DNA from: Metabacillus schmidteae
Lineage (GTDB): Bacteria; Bacillota; Bacilli; Bacillales; Bacillaceae
Length of the DNA stretch: 64,000 nucleotides
NCBI RefSeq assembly: GCF_903166545.1
Contig: NZ_CAESCH010000001.1
Span: 186,001 to 250,000, forward strand
Direction of reading: 5' to 3'
In this document: positions 45,885 to 54,762 of the stretch, piece after piece
How positions within the stretch are numbered: position 1 is the stretch's first letter
Layout of the letters: each line of letters begins with the position of its first letter
The notes under the pieces: model-generated
What the model saw: only the letters and a program-made list of their open reading frames with translations
Told to the model about the DNA's origin: nothing
Database searches by the model: none
Position numbers and translations under genes: made by a program

Positions 45885-46631
45885 ATGAAAAGACCTTTAT
45901 CAAAGATTAGTACGTTCGGTATTACACAATTAAATCCACAGAACCCTTACATGATTGCTTGGTGGTCTGCTGTTTTTCCAGGCTTCGGCCATTATATGCT
46001 TAACCGGTATTTAAGAGCAACACTTTTAACACTTGTAGAAGTGATTATAAATACTTTAGCCCATATTAATGAAGCGATGGTCTATTCATTTTGTGGTCAG
46101 TTTGAACTTGCAAAAATGGTCATTGAACCTAAATGGGCATTTGGATACCTTGCAATTTATTTAGTTGCAATTGGAGATAGTTTCCGATCCGCCCTGTACC
46201 AAAACAAACTATACCATTTAGTTCGATTGGAAAATAAACGAATCTCAAGCATGGAAATTTATCCTATGGAAATTCACTTCATTGAAAAGAAAAGTCCAAT
46301 CTTTGGGGTCATATATTCCTTTTTCTTTCCTGGATTAGGCCAATTGTATATCAATCGTTTCGGTCTAGCCTTCTATGCTATATTTTGGTGGTGGGTATAT
46401 ATTACCCTGTCGAGCACGCACGAAGCACTATTACTGCTATTACTCGGTCACACCCAGGAGTCTATATCACTTCTCCATCCACATTGGCTGCTATTTATGC
46501 CCTCTGTAATGGGTGGTTCTATGTACCATTCATATCGTACAACACTTGAACACAATCATCTTTTTCGACTGGAACAACGCCAAAGATTAAGAAATCGCTA
46601 TAAACATGCTAAACTTCGAATTTTTCCATAA
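45885..46631 (+). CDS. Membrane protein with two TM2-like units
   Basis: A 248-aa protein of unknown function. Two similar blocks occur: AWWSAVFPGFGHYMLNRY (near residue 25) and YSFFFPGLGQLYINRF (near residue 142). Each is followed by hydrophobic helices and an LLG/CGQ-type segment, indicating an internal duplication. The PGxGxxYxxR phrase resembles that of TM2-domain proteins. The C-terminus is basic. The next gene begins 15 bases downstream and also encodes a membrane protein, so they may act together. Confidence 0.7.
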   Translation: MKRPLSKISTFGITQLNPQNPYMIAWWSAVFPGFGHYMLNRYLRATLLTLVEVIINTLAHINEAMVYSFCGQFELAKMVIEPKWAFGYLAIYLVAIGDSFRSALYQNKLYHLVRLENKRISSMEIYPMEIHFIEKKSPIFGVIYSFFFPGLGQLYINRFGLAFYAIFWWWVYITLSSTHEALLLLLLGHTQESISLLHPHWLLFMPSVMGGSMYHSYRTTLEHNHLFRLEQRQRLRNRYKHAKLRIFP

Positions 46632-46646
46632 GCAGGTGCTTGTAAG

Positions 46647-47114
46647 ATGTTGATATTCAGTATATTTGACCAATCAATTGAATTAGAGCAAGCATTAGCT
46701 GAATTGGAAGCCAATTTAGTTCCTCGTGAGAATATCCTTATTGTATTTATGGACGATCATTCTACGAAAAATGAATTCAAAGAACAAAGTCCTACTGGTT
46801 TCGAAATTGGAATTTCCGTTGCAACCGGTGCAGCAGTTATTGGAGCAAGCAGTGGTTTTATTCTGACCTGGGGACCTATTCTATGGGGACTTATTGGAGC
46901 AGTTGTTGGATTTATATTGGGATTCATTTCATTTATTTTATATAAAAGAGTAAAAATACAAGCGATACTGAAAAAGGAAAACTATGAGGTGTCGGTTGTC
47001 ATTCAATGTAACGAGAATCAGGTTAACTCTATTGGTAATATATTATGGAAATACCAAGCACGTTCAGTTGGATATCATAATTCCTCAAACAAAAAAACTC
47101 CCCAACCTAACTAG
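46647..47114 (+). CDS. Small membrane protein with glycine-rich helix hairpin
   Basis: A 155-aa protein. A cytoplasmic-looking N-terminal domain of about 50 residues (FSIFDQSIELEQALAELEANLVPRENILIVFMD) resembles small alpha/beta regulatory folds. Two Gly-rich membrane helices follow (residues about 58-105, GAAVIGASSGFILTWG and GAVVGFILGFISFILY), then a second small soluble part. Its arrangement suggests a general-stress-protein-like or GlsB-type membrane protein, but I cannot assign a family. It is in an operon with the preceding gene. Confidence 0.68.
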   Translation: MLIFSIFDQSIELEQALAELEANLVPRENILIVFMDDHSTKNEFKEQSPTGFEIGISVATGAAVIGASSGFILTWGPILWGLIGAVVGFILGFISFILYKRVKIQAILKKENYEVSVVIQCNENQVNSIGNILWKYQARSVGYHNSSNKKTPQPN

Positions 47115-47129
47115 TTGAGAAGTTTTTTT
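47091..47129. terminator. Bidirectional terminator before tcyP 3' end
   Basis: AAAAAAACT and AGTTTTTTT arms, with inner CAAC/GTTG pairing and a few mismatches, lie between convergent genes. A-run and T-run flank both sides. Confidence 0.65.
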
Positions 47130-47134
47130 GTTTA

Positions 47135-48514
47135 TTATGATAAAGATTGAGTAGAATTATTATAGACGCTAGTATCCAAATCTTTCGTTGCCTTACTTGT
47201 TATAACACCAGCTGTCATACTTCCACTTACATTAAGTGCAGTACGACCCATATCAATTAGCGGCTCTACAGATATTAGAAGTCCGGCTAATCCTACTGGT
47301 AAATTCAATGCTGAAAGGACAAGCAATGCCGCGAACGTAGCACCGCCACCTACACCTGCAACACCGAATGAACTAATTGCTACCACAGCAATTAGTGTAA
47401 AGATAAATGATGGTGATAATGGATCAATTCCCACTGTTGGAGCGATCATAACCGCTAACATAGCCGGATAAATACCTGCACACCCATTTTGCCCGATTGT
47501 TAGACCAAAAGAACCGGCAAAATTCGCTATTCCCTCAGGTACTCCTAAATCGTTTGTTTGTGCTTTAATATTTAAAGGTAATGTCCCTGCACTTGTTCTT
47601 GAAGTGAACGCAAACGTAAGTACTGGGAAGGTTTTCTTTACATAAGTAACCGGATTTAAACCCGCTATTGATATAATGATTAAATGAATAATGAACATAA
47701 CAATTAATGCTGCGTAGGATGCCAAGACAAACTTTCCAAGCTTCCAGATTGCATGATAATCACTTGTTGCTGTTACTCTTGTCATAAGTGCTAACACACC
47801 ATAAGGAGTAAGTCTTAAAATCAAAGTAACAACTCGCATAATCACTTTATAGAATGTCTCTACAATATCAGCAAATTTTTCAGCATATACTGGTTCTTTA
47901 CGTTTAATTCCTAAAAAGGCAATACCAAGAATAGCAGCAAAAATAACAACAGATATAGTTGATGTTGGATTTGCTCCAGTTAAATCTAAAAATGGGTTTG
48001 TAGGTATTAATGAAACAATTTGTTGAGGTATCGTCAAATCTTGAACAGTAACAACTTTTTCCTCTAATTCTGCAGCTCTCCCTACCTCTGCTTCCCCTTG
48101 CTCAATTTGAACCGCTTCTAAATTAAAGACATGTGCTGAAGTAATCCCTACGGCAGCTGCAATTGCTGTTGTACCTAACAGTACCCCCAAAATCCAGCCA
48201 CTGACTTTTCCAAGATTTTTTTCCATCTTTAATTTTGTAAATGCAGAAAGAATTGAAATGAAAACTAAAGGCATAACAATCATTTTTAGAAAGCTAACAT
48301 ATCCGTTTCCAACAATATTGAACCAATCAATCGATGTTGAAACAGTTTCTGATTCAATTCCATAGGCAAACTGCATCCCTAAACCAAACAGGATACCTAA
48401 ACCTAACCCTGTAAATACTCTTTTAGAAAAAGAGACATGCTTTTTCTGCATCATATATAAACCGATAATAAGTAAAAGCATGATGATAATATTAAGAATA
48501 ACAAATATATACAT
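47135..48514 (-). CDS. tcyP: L-cystine:cation symporter TcyP
   Basis: A 459-aa DAACS-family (sodium/proton:dicarboxylate symporter-like) transporter, close in length and sequence to TcyP of B. subtilis. Landmarks are SFLKMIVMPLVFISILSAF (near 73-91), FAFTSRTSAGTLPLNIKAQ (near 295-313), NFAGSFGLTIGQNGCAGIYPAM (near 325-346) and GVAGVGGGATFAALLVLSALNLP. About eight helices plus two re-entrant loops are expected. It imports cystine as a sulfur source. Monocistronic; no S-box or T-box leader is visible upstream. Confidence 0.9.
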   Translation of the reverse strand: MYIFVILNIIIMLLLIIGLYMMQKKHVSFSKRVFTGLGLGILFGLGMQFAYGIESETVSTSIDWFNIVGNGYVSFLKMIVMPLVFISILSAFTKLKMEKNLGKVSGWILGVLLGTTAIAAAVGITSAHVFNLEAVQIEQGEAEVGRAAELEEKVVTVQDLTIPQQIVSLIPTNPFLDLTGANPTSTISVVIFAAILGIAFLGIKRKEPVYAEKFADIVETFYKVIMRVVTLILRLTPYGVLALMTRVTATSDYHAIWKLGKFVLASYAALIVMFIIHLIIISIAGLNPVTYVKKTFPVLTFAFTSRTSAGTLPLNIKAQTNDLGVPEGIANFAGSFGLTIGQNGCAGIYPAMLAVMIAPTVGIDPLSPSFIFTLIAVVAISSFGVAGVGGGATFAALLVLSALNLPVGLAGLLISVEPLIDMGRTALNVSGSMTAGVITSKATKDLDTSVYNNSTQSLS

Positions 48515-48644
48515 TGATCCACTTCCTTTTATAAAAACAATTATATAACAATAGAGATATTAACACCGTAATTCCTATATGTAAAGTAGGAAATACTGAG
48601 AGTATATAGTAAATTCCCTTTGACCTAATAATGAGATTACCAGA

Positions 48645-49634
48645 TCATCGCTTTTCACTTTTAACTAATTCACTCATGACCCAGTTTGTCCTTGCACCAG
48701 TTACTCCAGTACTCGGACAATGACAGCTATCTCCTGTTAAATCAGCTACAATTGTTTCTAATAGAGGTTGGTGAACATGTTGAGGTCGCTCAAATTTCCA
48801 TTCTTTTTTTCCATCAGCTGTTGTTAGAACAATTGGCTCATCACCAAATGTGGAAAAGGTAAACTTACCTTTACTTCCAACAATTTCATTCGCATCTACA
48901 TTTTCAAAGGCAGAAAAGCACCAACTTCCTATTCCATGGATTCCAGATTCAAACTGATACGTTCCTGTCACGATATCTTCCGCACGATAGTTGCCTGCTT
49001 GGTTTGAAGCAAAGCCACTAGCTTCCTTTATCGGCCCCAGTAAAAAATCTAATAAATCAAGCGTATGACTGGCTAAATCAAAAAACAGACCCCCTCCGGA
49101 CAATTCAGGCTGAACTCTCCACGGAAGATTTTCCGGATCCATCACATCTTCCCTTGCTTTTTGGTATTGAGTTGATGATACAAAACGGACTTCACCGATT
49201 ACTTTACTTTCCAACAGCTCTTTTATTTTCACAAACCGAGGCTGTGCCCTGCGATAGTACGCAACATATAAAGGAACCCGCGCTGCTTTACAGGCGGCAA
49301 TCATCTCATTGCATTCAGCCCAATTGAGTGCCATTGGCTTTTCTACATAAACAGGTTTCCCTGCCTTTGCAACTTTCAGGGTATATTCCTTATGAGAGCC
49401 CGGTGGTGTCGCAATATAGACCGCATCCACTTCAGGATCTTGAATAAGTAAGTCAGCATCATCATACCATTTTGGAACCTTATGTCTTTCTGCATAGTCC
49501 TTTGCCAGTTCACCTGTTCTCCTCATAACAGCTACCAACTCAGAGTTTTTTATTTTTTGAAATGCTGGTCCACTTTTTACTTCTGTTACATTCCCGCATC
49601 CAATAATACCCCAACGAACTCTTTCAAGTTTCAT
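48645..49634 (-). CDS. Gfo/Idh/MocA-family oxidoreductase
   Basis: A 329-aa NAD(P)-dependent dehydrogenase. The Rossmann motif WGIIGCGNVTEVKSGPAF is at the N-terminus, the family signature YVEKPMALNWAECNEMI near 95-110 and the C-terminal domain motif LFFDLASHTLDLLDFLLGP near 180-200, with catalytic Lys in EKP and His in SHTLD. The substrate, probably a sugar or inositol derivative, is unknown. The ATG at 49634 is chosen because AGAGGAGG lies nine bases upstream; a start 12 codons earlier would include this site in the coding region. Confidence 0.88.
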   Translation of the reverse strand: MKLERVRWGIIGCGNVTEVKSGPAFQKIKNSELVAVMRRTGELAKDYAERHKVPKWYDDADLLIQDPEVDAVYIATPPGSHKEYTLKVAKAGKPVYVEKPMALNWAECNEMIAACKAARVPLYVAYYRRAQPRFVKIKELLESKVIGEVRFVSSTQYQKAREDVMDPENLPWRVQPELSGGGLFFDLASHTLDLLDFLLGPIKEASGFASNQAGNYRAEDIVTGTYQFESGIHGIGSWCFSAFENVDANEIVGSKGKFTFSTFGDEPIVLTTADGKKEWKFERPQHVHQPLLETIVADLTGDSCHCPSTGVTGARTNWVMSELVKSEKR

Positions 49635-50069
49635 GGAAAATGGCCTCCTCTTATGTACTTTTGTTTTCATAAGTTTAATTAGTTTTAGTTGTCTTACCTA
49701 CTATAAACTTCTATAGTATAAATGAACATACATATACCTAAGTATTTGTTTTGAGGATAGAGTTTCTTACTAAATATTTCCCATTTCCAGCTAAAAAAAG
49801 TCTCTTTGGATTGTGAAATCCTAAAGAGACTTGAGTTTTCCTGCTAAGCTAAATCTTCAGCTTAATAGATAGTAGTTAGAAAAATAATGACAATATGAAA
49901 GTCTATATTTTAATGTCATTTTCGTTAAAATAGCTTTTGCCAGTTTCACCAACAGTGCTATTGGTGAAATGGAAATTGACAGTATTAAACCTGCTAAATA
50001 AGATAGATGTACCGGTTTCGGCAATTAAGCTGACATTGGTACTAAGAGAAGATTCAGGTCCTCTTTGAA
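49635..50069. other. Gap between oxidoreductase and ldh
   Basis: No full gene is seen. A strong hairpin lies at 49793-49832 and a weaker one (TTTCACCAA/TTGGTGAAA) near 49943-49969. On the minus strand, the 240 bases directly after the ldh stop contain a 49-codon open frame without a usual start codon (about 49911-50060). It could be a gene remnant or chance. Confidence 0.4.
49793..49832 (-). terminator. Probable distal terminator of ldh
   Basis: AAGTCTCTTTGGATT pairs with AATCC-AAAGAGACTT with one bulged base. Seven A residues on the left give a U-tract on the minus strand. It lies about 240 bases after the ldh stop. Confidence 0.75.
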
Positions 50070-51005
50070 TTAAAGACGTATAGCTGTATTTTGGATATCT
50101 TTTAAAGTTTGAACTGATTTAGCCAGCTTACCCTTTTCATCTTCAGTTAGTGATAGTTCAACAATATTTTTGACACCTGTTCTAGTGATTACAGAAGGAA
50201 TCCCTACAAAAACATCATGATGTCCGTATTCTCCCTCTAACAATGCTCCAACAGGTAAGACGGCGTTCTCATTTCTTAAAATAGCCTTTGTTATTCTTAC
50301 TAGCCCCATTGCAATGCCATAATACGTGGCACCTTTTGCTTTGATAATCTCATAAGCCGCATCACGCACACTAGCAGCTATCTCTTCCTTTCTCTCCTTT
50401 GTTAACCTATCTGCGATTGGTGTTCCAGCAATGTTTGTGCTGCTCCATACAGGAAATTGAGAGTCACCATGCTCTCCAATAATATATCCATGAACACTTA
50501 TTGCTGCTGTTTTAAACTCTTCTCCTACTATATATCTAAATCTTGCAGAGTCTAAAATGGTCCCTGAACCTATTACTCTTTCTTTAGGCAAACCAGAGAA
50601 TTTCCAAGTCGCATAAGATAAAATATCGACTGGGTTAGTAGCGACTAAGAAAATACCATTAAAGCCAGAATTCATAATGTTCTCGATAATTGATTTAAAT
50701 ATATTAACATTCTTATTCACAAGATCCAGTCTTGTTTCACCAGGCTTTTGTGCTGCACCCGCACATATAACAACTAGAGCAGCATCCTTACAATCTTTAT
50801 ATGAGCCATATCTAATATTCATTGGACTAAGAGCATAGGTTATACCATGGTTTAAATCCATGACATCTCCCTTGGCTTTTTCTTCGTCCAGATCGACTAT
50901 GATTAAATCATCGCATAAGCCCTGATTTAATAACGCATAAGCATAACTTGAACCAACAGCACCATTACCTACTAATACAATTTTATTACCTAATGTTATA
51001 TTCAT
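50070..51005 (-). CDS. ldh: L-lactate dehydrogenase
   Basis: A 311-aa NAD-dependent enzyme converting pyruvate to lactate to regenerate NAD under low oxygen. The N-terminal dinucleotide motif [16 protein letters not shown], the substrate-loop [11 protein letters not shown] with Arg92, [13 protein letters not shown], and the catalytic His179 in [10 protein letters not shown] are all present. The Gln86 that precedes the loop and the length are typical of lactate rather than malate dehydrogenase. AGGAGG precedes the ATG. Two Rex operators upstream indicate control by the NADH/NAD ratio. Confidence 0.95.
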   Translation of the reverse strand: MNITLGNKIVLVGNGAVGSSYAYALLNQGLCDDLIIVDLDEEKAKGDVMDLNHGITYALSPMNIRYGSYKDCKDAALVVICAGAAQKPGETRLDLVNKNVNIFKSIIENIMNSGFNGIFLVATNPVDILSYATWKFSGLPKERVIGSGTILDSARFRYIVGEEFKTAAISVHGYIIGEHGDSQFPVWSSTNIAGTPIADRLTKERKEEIAASVRDAAYEIIKAKGATYYGIAMGLVRITKAILRNENAVLPVGALLEGEYGHHDVFVGIPSVITRTGVKNIVELSLTEDEKGKLAKSVQTLKDIQNTAIRL

Positions 51006-51033
51006 TCTGATTCCTCCTAACCTACTTTTATAT

Positions 51034-51051
51034 TTGTGAAGTGTTTCACAT
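51034..51051. promoter_or_regulatory. Proximal Rex site of ldh
   Basis: TTGTGAAGTGTTTCACAT matches the Rex consensus TTGTGAANNNNTTCACAA except at the last base. It lies about 30 bases before the ldh start. Confidence 0.85.
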
Positions 51052-51150
51052 AAATTGATAAAAATTTTTTTAGAGTTTTTATATAGATAATTTATTTAGG
51101 TATGTTTGAATAATTCCACAAATTGATTTTAAAAATAACTCCTCTATCAT

Positions 51151-51168
51151 TTGTGAAGTATTTCACAA
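51151..51168. promoter_or_regulatory. Distal Rex site of ldh
   Basis: TTGTGAAGTATTTCACAA is a perfect Rex operator, 117 bases upstream of the proximal one. Two sites at this spacing could allow looping around the promoter. Confidence 0.88.
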
Positions 51169-51257
51169 ATAAAATGTACCATGATTTTTCATTTTGCACA
51201 AGTTTACCTGAAAGGAAAAAAGAGAAATCAATTTGATTCCTCTAATGACATTCTTAC

Positions 51258-52607
51258 TTATATTTCTTTCTTTTTGCTCCTATATGAGTACATCATAAAT
51301 ATTAATATAAACCATATAGGTGTCAACAATAATGCAGAACGTGTTTCTTCTGCAAACAGCATAATAATAAGAATTATCACAAAAAGCGTTAGGACAACGT
51401 AATTAATAAATGGCGTAAAAGGCGCTTTAAATGTTGATTTTGCATGTAATTGTGGACGTGTTTTTTTATACTTTAAATGTGAAATGACAATAACGCCCCA
51501 TACCCAAATAAAACAAATGGAACTTATCGTTGATACAATTCCAAAGGCTTGTGCTGGAATCAGTTTACTCAAAAGTGCTCCTACCGATACGACAAGCGTG
51601 GAAATCAACAACGCATTACCGGGAACATGATTTTTATTTAGTTTCGCGAAACTGGAGGAAGCCTGGTCATTTTTGCCTAAATTATATAAAATCCGGCTTG
51701 TTGAAAACATCCCGCTGTTACATGCAGAAGCAGCTGACGTTAAGACGACAAAATTAATAATACCTGCGGCAATTGGTATCCCAATTAAACTAAATGTTTT
51801 TACAAATGGACTTTCATCTGCAGTTAGTTGTGTCCATGGATTGATGCATAACAGAACAATAATCGAGCCAATGTAGAAAAAAAGTATTCTTAAAGGAATC
51901 TTATTGATTGCAGATGGAATATTTTTTTTCGGATTCGCAGTCTCCGCTGCTGATACCCCCACTAACTCTACTCCAACAAAAGCAAATAAAACCATTTGAA
52001 ATGATAATAAGAAACCTGAAATACCGTTAGGGAAAATCCCGCCATGTTCCCAAAGGTTCGTAATAGTCACTGTGCCTGCATCTGTCTTAAATCCTATTAT
52101 TAGCAAAACAATCCCAATGCCGATTAATAAAAGAATCGTTATAACCTTGATTAAGGCAAACCAAAACTCTAGTTCACCAAAAAGCTTTACCGTTAAAAGA
52201 TTGAATCCTAACAATACAATCAAACAGATGATGGCAGGTATCCACTGTGGTATATCAAACCAATACTGTACATATACACCAACAGCAATAATATCAGCCA
52301 TTGCGATCATAATCCAACAAAACCAATATGTCCATCCAGTTACAAATGCTACTCTAGGTCCAAGGTAATCTTCGGCAATGTCTGTAAATGATTGATAACC
52401 TGCTTTGGACAACAATAGTTCTCCCAGCGCCCTCATAATAAAAAACACGGCAATACCCATTATTAAATAGGCAAAAATAATAGATGGACCTGCCAGTTGT
52501 ATCGCCTTACCGGATCCTAAGAATAAACCGGTACCAATTGTGCCTCCAATTGCAATTAATTGAACATGCCTGTTTGCTAAATCCCTCTTTAATTCTTGTT
52601 GTGCCAA
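51258..52607 (-). CDS. APC-family amino-acid permease, probably glycine/alanine
   Basis: A 449-aa permease with 12 predicted membrane helices. The AAT-subfamily motif IAIGGTIGTGLFLGSGKAIQLAGPS is near residue 20, and VGVSAAETANPKKNIPSAI near 235 is the conserved cytoplasmic loop. It resembles the CycA/AapA group that carries D-serine, D-alanine and glycine. The glycine riboswitch in its leader strongly supports glycine (or alanine) as substrate. The start is placed at TTG 52607, eight bases after AAGGAGG; no ATG is available at a suitable place. Confidence 0.88.
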   Translation of the reverse strand: MAQQELKRDLANRHVQLIAIGGTIGTGLFLGSGKAIQLAGPSIIFAYLIMGIAVFFIMRALGELLLSKAGYQSFTDIAEDYLGPRVAFVTGWTYWFCWIMIAMADIIAVGVYVQYWFDIPQWIPAIICLIVLLGFNLLTVKLFGELEFWFALIKVITILLLIGIGIVLLIIGFKTDAGTVTITNLWEHGGIFPNGISGFLLSFQMVLFAFVGVELVGVSAAETANPKKNIPSAINKIPLRILFFYIGSIIVLLCINPWTQLTADESPFVKTFSLIGIPIAAGIINFVVLTSAASACNSGMFSTSRILYNLGKNDQASSSFAKLNKNHVPGNALLISTLVVSVGALLSKLIPAQAFGIVSTISSICFIWVWGVIVISHLKYKKTRPQLHAKSTFKAPFTPFINYVVLTLFVIILIIMLFAEETRSALLLTPIWFILIFMMYSYRSKKKEI

Positions 52608-52671
52608 ATCTAACTCCTCCTTAAAAGCTGCACACCATACGATGTAAATCAATGATCAAAAATAACTCATC

Positions 52672-52704
52672 AAAAAAAGAGATCGGATATCATCCAAATC
52701 TCTT
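52672..52704 (-). terminator. Expression-platform terminator of the glycine riboswitch
   Basis: On the minus strand AGAGAT-GGAT pairs with ATCC-ATCTCT and is followed by seven U. It lies between the aptamer and the permease start, so ligand binding can decide read-through. Confidence 0.82.
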
Positions 52705-52769
52705 GGTCATAAGAATATTAAATAGTATTTGTCCACCTACTAACTATTAGTATGGTTTCAAATAGATAT

Positions 52770-52850
52770 TCTATACTCTCCTGTCCTTTTGCCTGAGATT
52801 GTGAATCCTTCGGCGCTACGGAATACCGCAGTCTCTCCAGAAGCTGCTCC
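52770..52850 (-). promoter_or_regulatory. Glycine riboswitch aptamer
   Basis: The minus-strand RNA contains GGAGAGACTGCGG, then CGCCGAAGG, then CTCAGGCAAAAGGACAG, in the order and spacing of the glycine aptamer consensus. Only one complete aptamer is visible, so it would be a singleton (perhaps with a ghost second stem) rather than a tandem pair. It lies upstream of an amino-acid permease gene. In transporter genes such singletons often act to turn the gene off at high glycine; the direction here is inferred. Confidence 0.9.
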
Positions 52851-52916
52851 TGCTATAGTTTCATCCATAGCGATCATAGCTTGGGTATTTATAAAATTAT
52901 TTTCAAATAATTTTTA

Positions 52917-52945
52917 ATTTTAATGCTCCTCACATACCTTGTCAA
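52917..52945 (-). promoter_or_regulatory. Promoter of the riboswitch-permease transcript
   Basis: On the minus strand TTGACA is followed after exactly 17 bases by TAAAAT, with the aptamer starting about 65 bases downstream. Confidence 0.75.
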
Positions 52946-53151
52946 CAACAAAAGTATCCTCTCATTCATATTTGATAAGATCCTCCTATTAACTTGCAAA
53001 GCACCTATATTATTAAATCTAGCTTTTATGTCCACAGCATCAAAAGGAAAACAAGTTAGTTAGCTAGCTGCTGATAGTTTTAATGTAAAAGGAGAGATAA
53101 TAGCAAAACAAATAATTTGAATATAATATAAATTACATGTATCTATATATA

Positions 53152-53970
53152 CTACTTATTTTCTAAAGTATATAACAATTCTGCTTTTATGAAGTACTCC
53201 ATTGCCTCTTTATCAAATTGATTGATCGTCAAAATATGGCCGATCAAGTTACATATCTCACCTCTATAGTGAATTAGTTGATTTGCTTCTAAATAATATA
53301 AGACTGTATAACCTACTTCAAGTGCTTTATCATAGCTTTCCATATAATATAAAATAAGAGAATAGTGATAACCGATTCTTGGAAATAGTGTGTAGTCATT
53401 TATCTGAGGTGTTTTAGTTGAAAGCATTTCATAGGCTTTTTTGAAAAAGAGGAGTGCATCCTTATACTGCTTTTGTTCTAAATGTATTTGCCCCAGAGTA
53501 TTTAGAATATCAAAGTCTATTTCATTTACAAAATAGTCTTCTTCTACTAGCTCTTCAAGTAATAGCTTCGCTTCTGAATATTCGCCTTCCCGTTTATACA
53601 ATAAGATCGCAGTTAACCAAGATCTGTACTTTAAAAGCATTCTCCTTGACGGGCAGGATGTATTACGCTTTTTTATAAGTTGATCAAGTTCATTTAGCAC
53701 CATTTCTAACGCCAAATAGTCATTGAAATAGATTAGTTCTCTACATAATGCTTTTATTTTGTTCAGCTTCTCATCTTTTTCAAGCAGAAGCTGTTCAAGT
53801 TGAATATTTAATCTATTTGCAATCTCATATAAGATATCCAAGCGAGGGACGTGCATATTTTTTTCCAGTCGAAAAATTGTTGATTCATCACATAGATTTT
53901 CACACAGCTGCTTTCTTGTTAGTCCCTTTTTCTTTCTATAGTACTTTATTCGATCACCTAAGCTCTTCAT
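53152..53970 (-). CDS. XRE-TPR transcriptional regulator (RRNPP-like)
   Basis: A 272-aa protein. Residues 1-62 form an XRE helix-turn-helix (LGDRIKYYRKKKGLTRKQLCENL...STIFRLEKN). The rest is helical with tetratricopeptide-like repeats (FDILNTLGQIHLEQKQYKDALLFFKKAYEML; LFPRIGYHYSLILYYMESYDKALEVG). This layout is that of peptide-responsive Rgg/PlcR-type regulators. It is divergent from the TOMM cluster, with 285 bases between, so it is the natural candidate for controlling toxin synthesis, perhaps in response to a secreted peptide. AAGGGACAGG precedes the ATG. The signal peptide gene is not identified with confidence. Confidence 0.82.
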   Translation of the reverse strand: MKSLGDRIKYYRKKKGLTRKQLCENLCDESTIFRLEKNMHVPRLDILYEIANRLNIQLEQLLLEKDEKLNKIKALCRELIYFNDYLALEMVLNELDQLIKKRNTSCPSRRMLLKYRSWLTAILLYKREGEYSEAKLLLEELVEEDYFVNEIDFDILNTLGQIHLEQKQYKDALLFFKKAYEMLSTKTPQINDYTLFPRIGYHYSLILYYMESYDKALEVGYTVLYYLEANQLIHYRGEICNLIGHILTINQFDKEAMEYFIKAELLYTLENK

Positions 53971-54255
53971 TCTTTACCTGTCCCTTCAGAATTTTTGACT
54001 CATTCTCCATGATTTATTGCAAATCTTCCTATTTAAATTAACAATTATCCTCACTATAATGACATTGAAACAACAGCTGGAAGGTAGTAAAAACAAATGA
54101 ATGCTTTAAAGGTGACTTTCCATGGTTTCTAATTACCACCTAAAGCCATATTTACCATTTTTTATTATACAAAAGAATATAAAAAAGGGACATAATTCAG
54201 GGAAATCCACAAAAAACACTACTTTATTCCTAGCAAAAGGAGGATCTAATTATCC

Positions 54256-54759
54256 ATGTTAAAAGAACTTGAAATAATTGAAACAGATACTCTCGTTTTT
54301 ACAGAAATCGTAGCCTTTAAAAAAGAAATCTCCAACCCTATGACAATGAAAAAAGAAATGGACAAGCTTATTGAACGTCTAGGTAAAAAGGGACATACAC
54401 ATTGCAATAAGGTCATTACAAAGGTCATTGGCCGAGATGAAAAAAAGAAAACTATTACTATACAAATCATGGTTCCAATTACTGAATCCCATAATATACA
54501 GGGTTTCTTCAAAAAGTATGAATCCTACTTTTTTATCGATCAATATACACTAAAAGAAAGTATTAAGATTTCTATACCAAATGATATGAATGAGTTTAAA
54601 AGAGCAGTTGATCAATTTGTAAAATATGCTAAAGCTTCAAATGTGAATGAAATAGACTTAAACAAAAATCACATCATTGAAATTGCAAAGGTGGACATGA
54701 ATGGAACAGTTGTCGGCTTTGATCTGCACATGGAGAAAACGTATAAGGAGGAAAAGTAA
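54256..54759 (+). CDS. Unknown protein at the head of the TOMM operon
   Basis: A 167-aa soluble protein without recognised motifs. Its sequence splits into two similar-sized alpha/beta halves (about 1-85 and 86-167), each with strand-helix-strand patterns, as in GyrI-like or DUF5085-type small-molecule-binding folds; that resemblance is only impressionistic. It is the first gene of the cluster, with an AGGAGG 11 bases before its ATG, and the next gene starts three bases after its stop. It could be an immunity, chaperone or regulatory component specific to this peptide family. Confidence 0.7.
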   Translation: MLKELEIIETDTLVFTEIVAFKKEISNPMTMKKEMDKLIERLGKKGHTHCNKVITKVIGRDEKKKTITIQIMVPITESHNIQGFFKKYESYFFIDQYTLKESIKISIPNDMNEFKRAVDQFVKYAKASNVNEIDLNKNHIIEIAKVDMNGTVVGFDLHMEKTYKEEK

Positions 54760-54762
54760 GCT

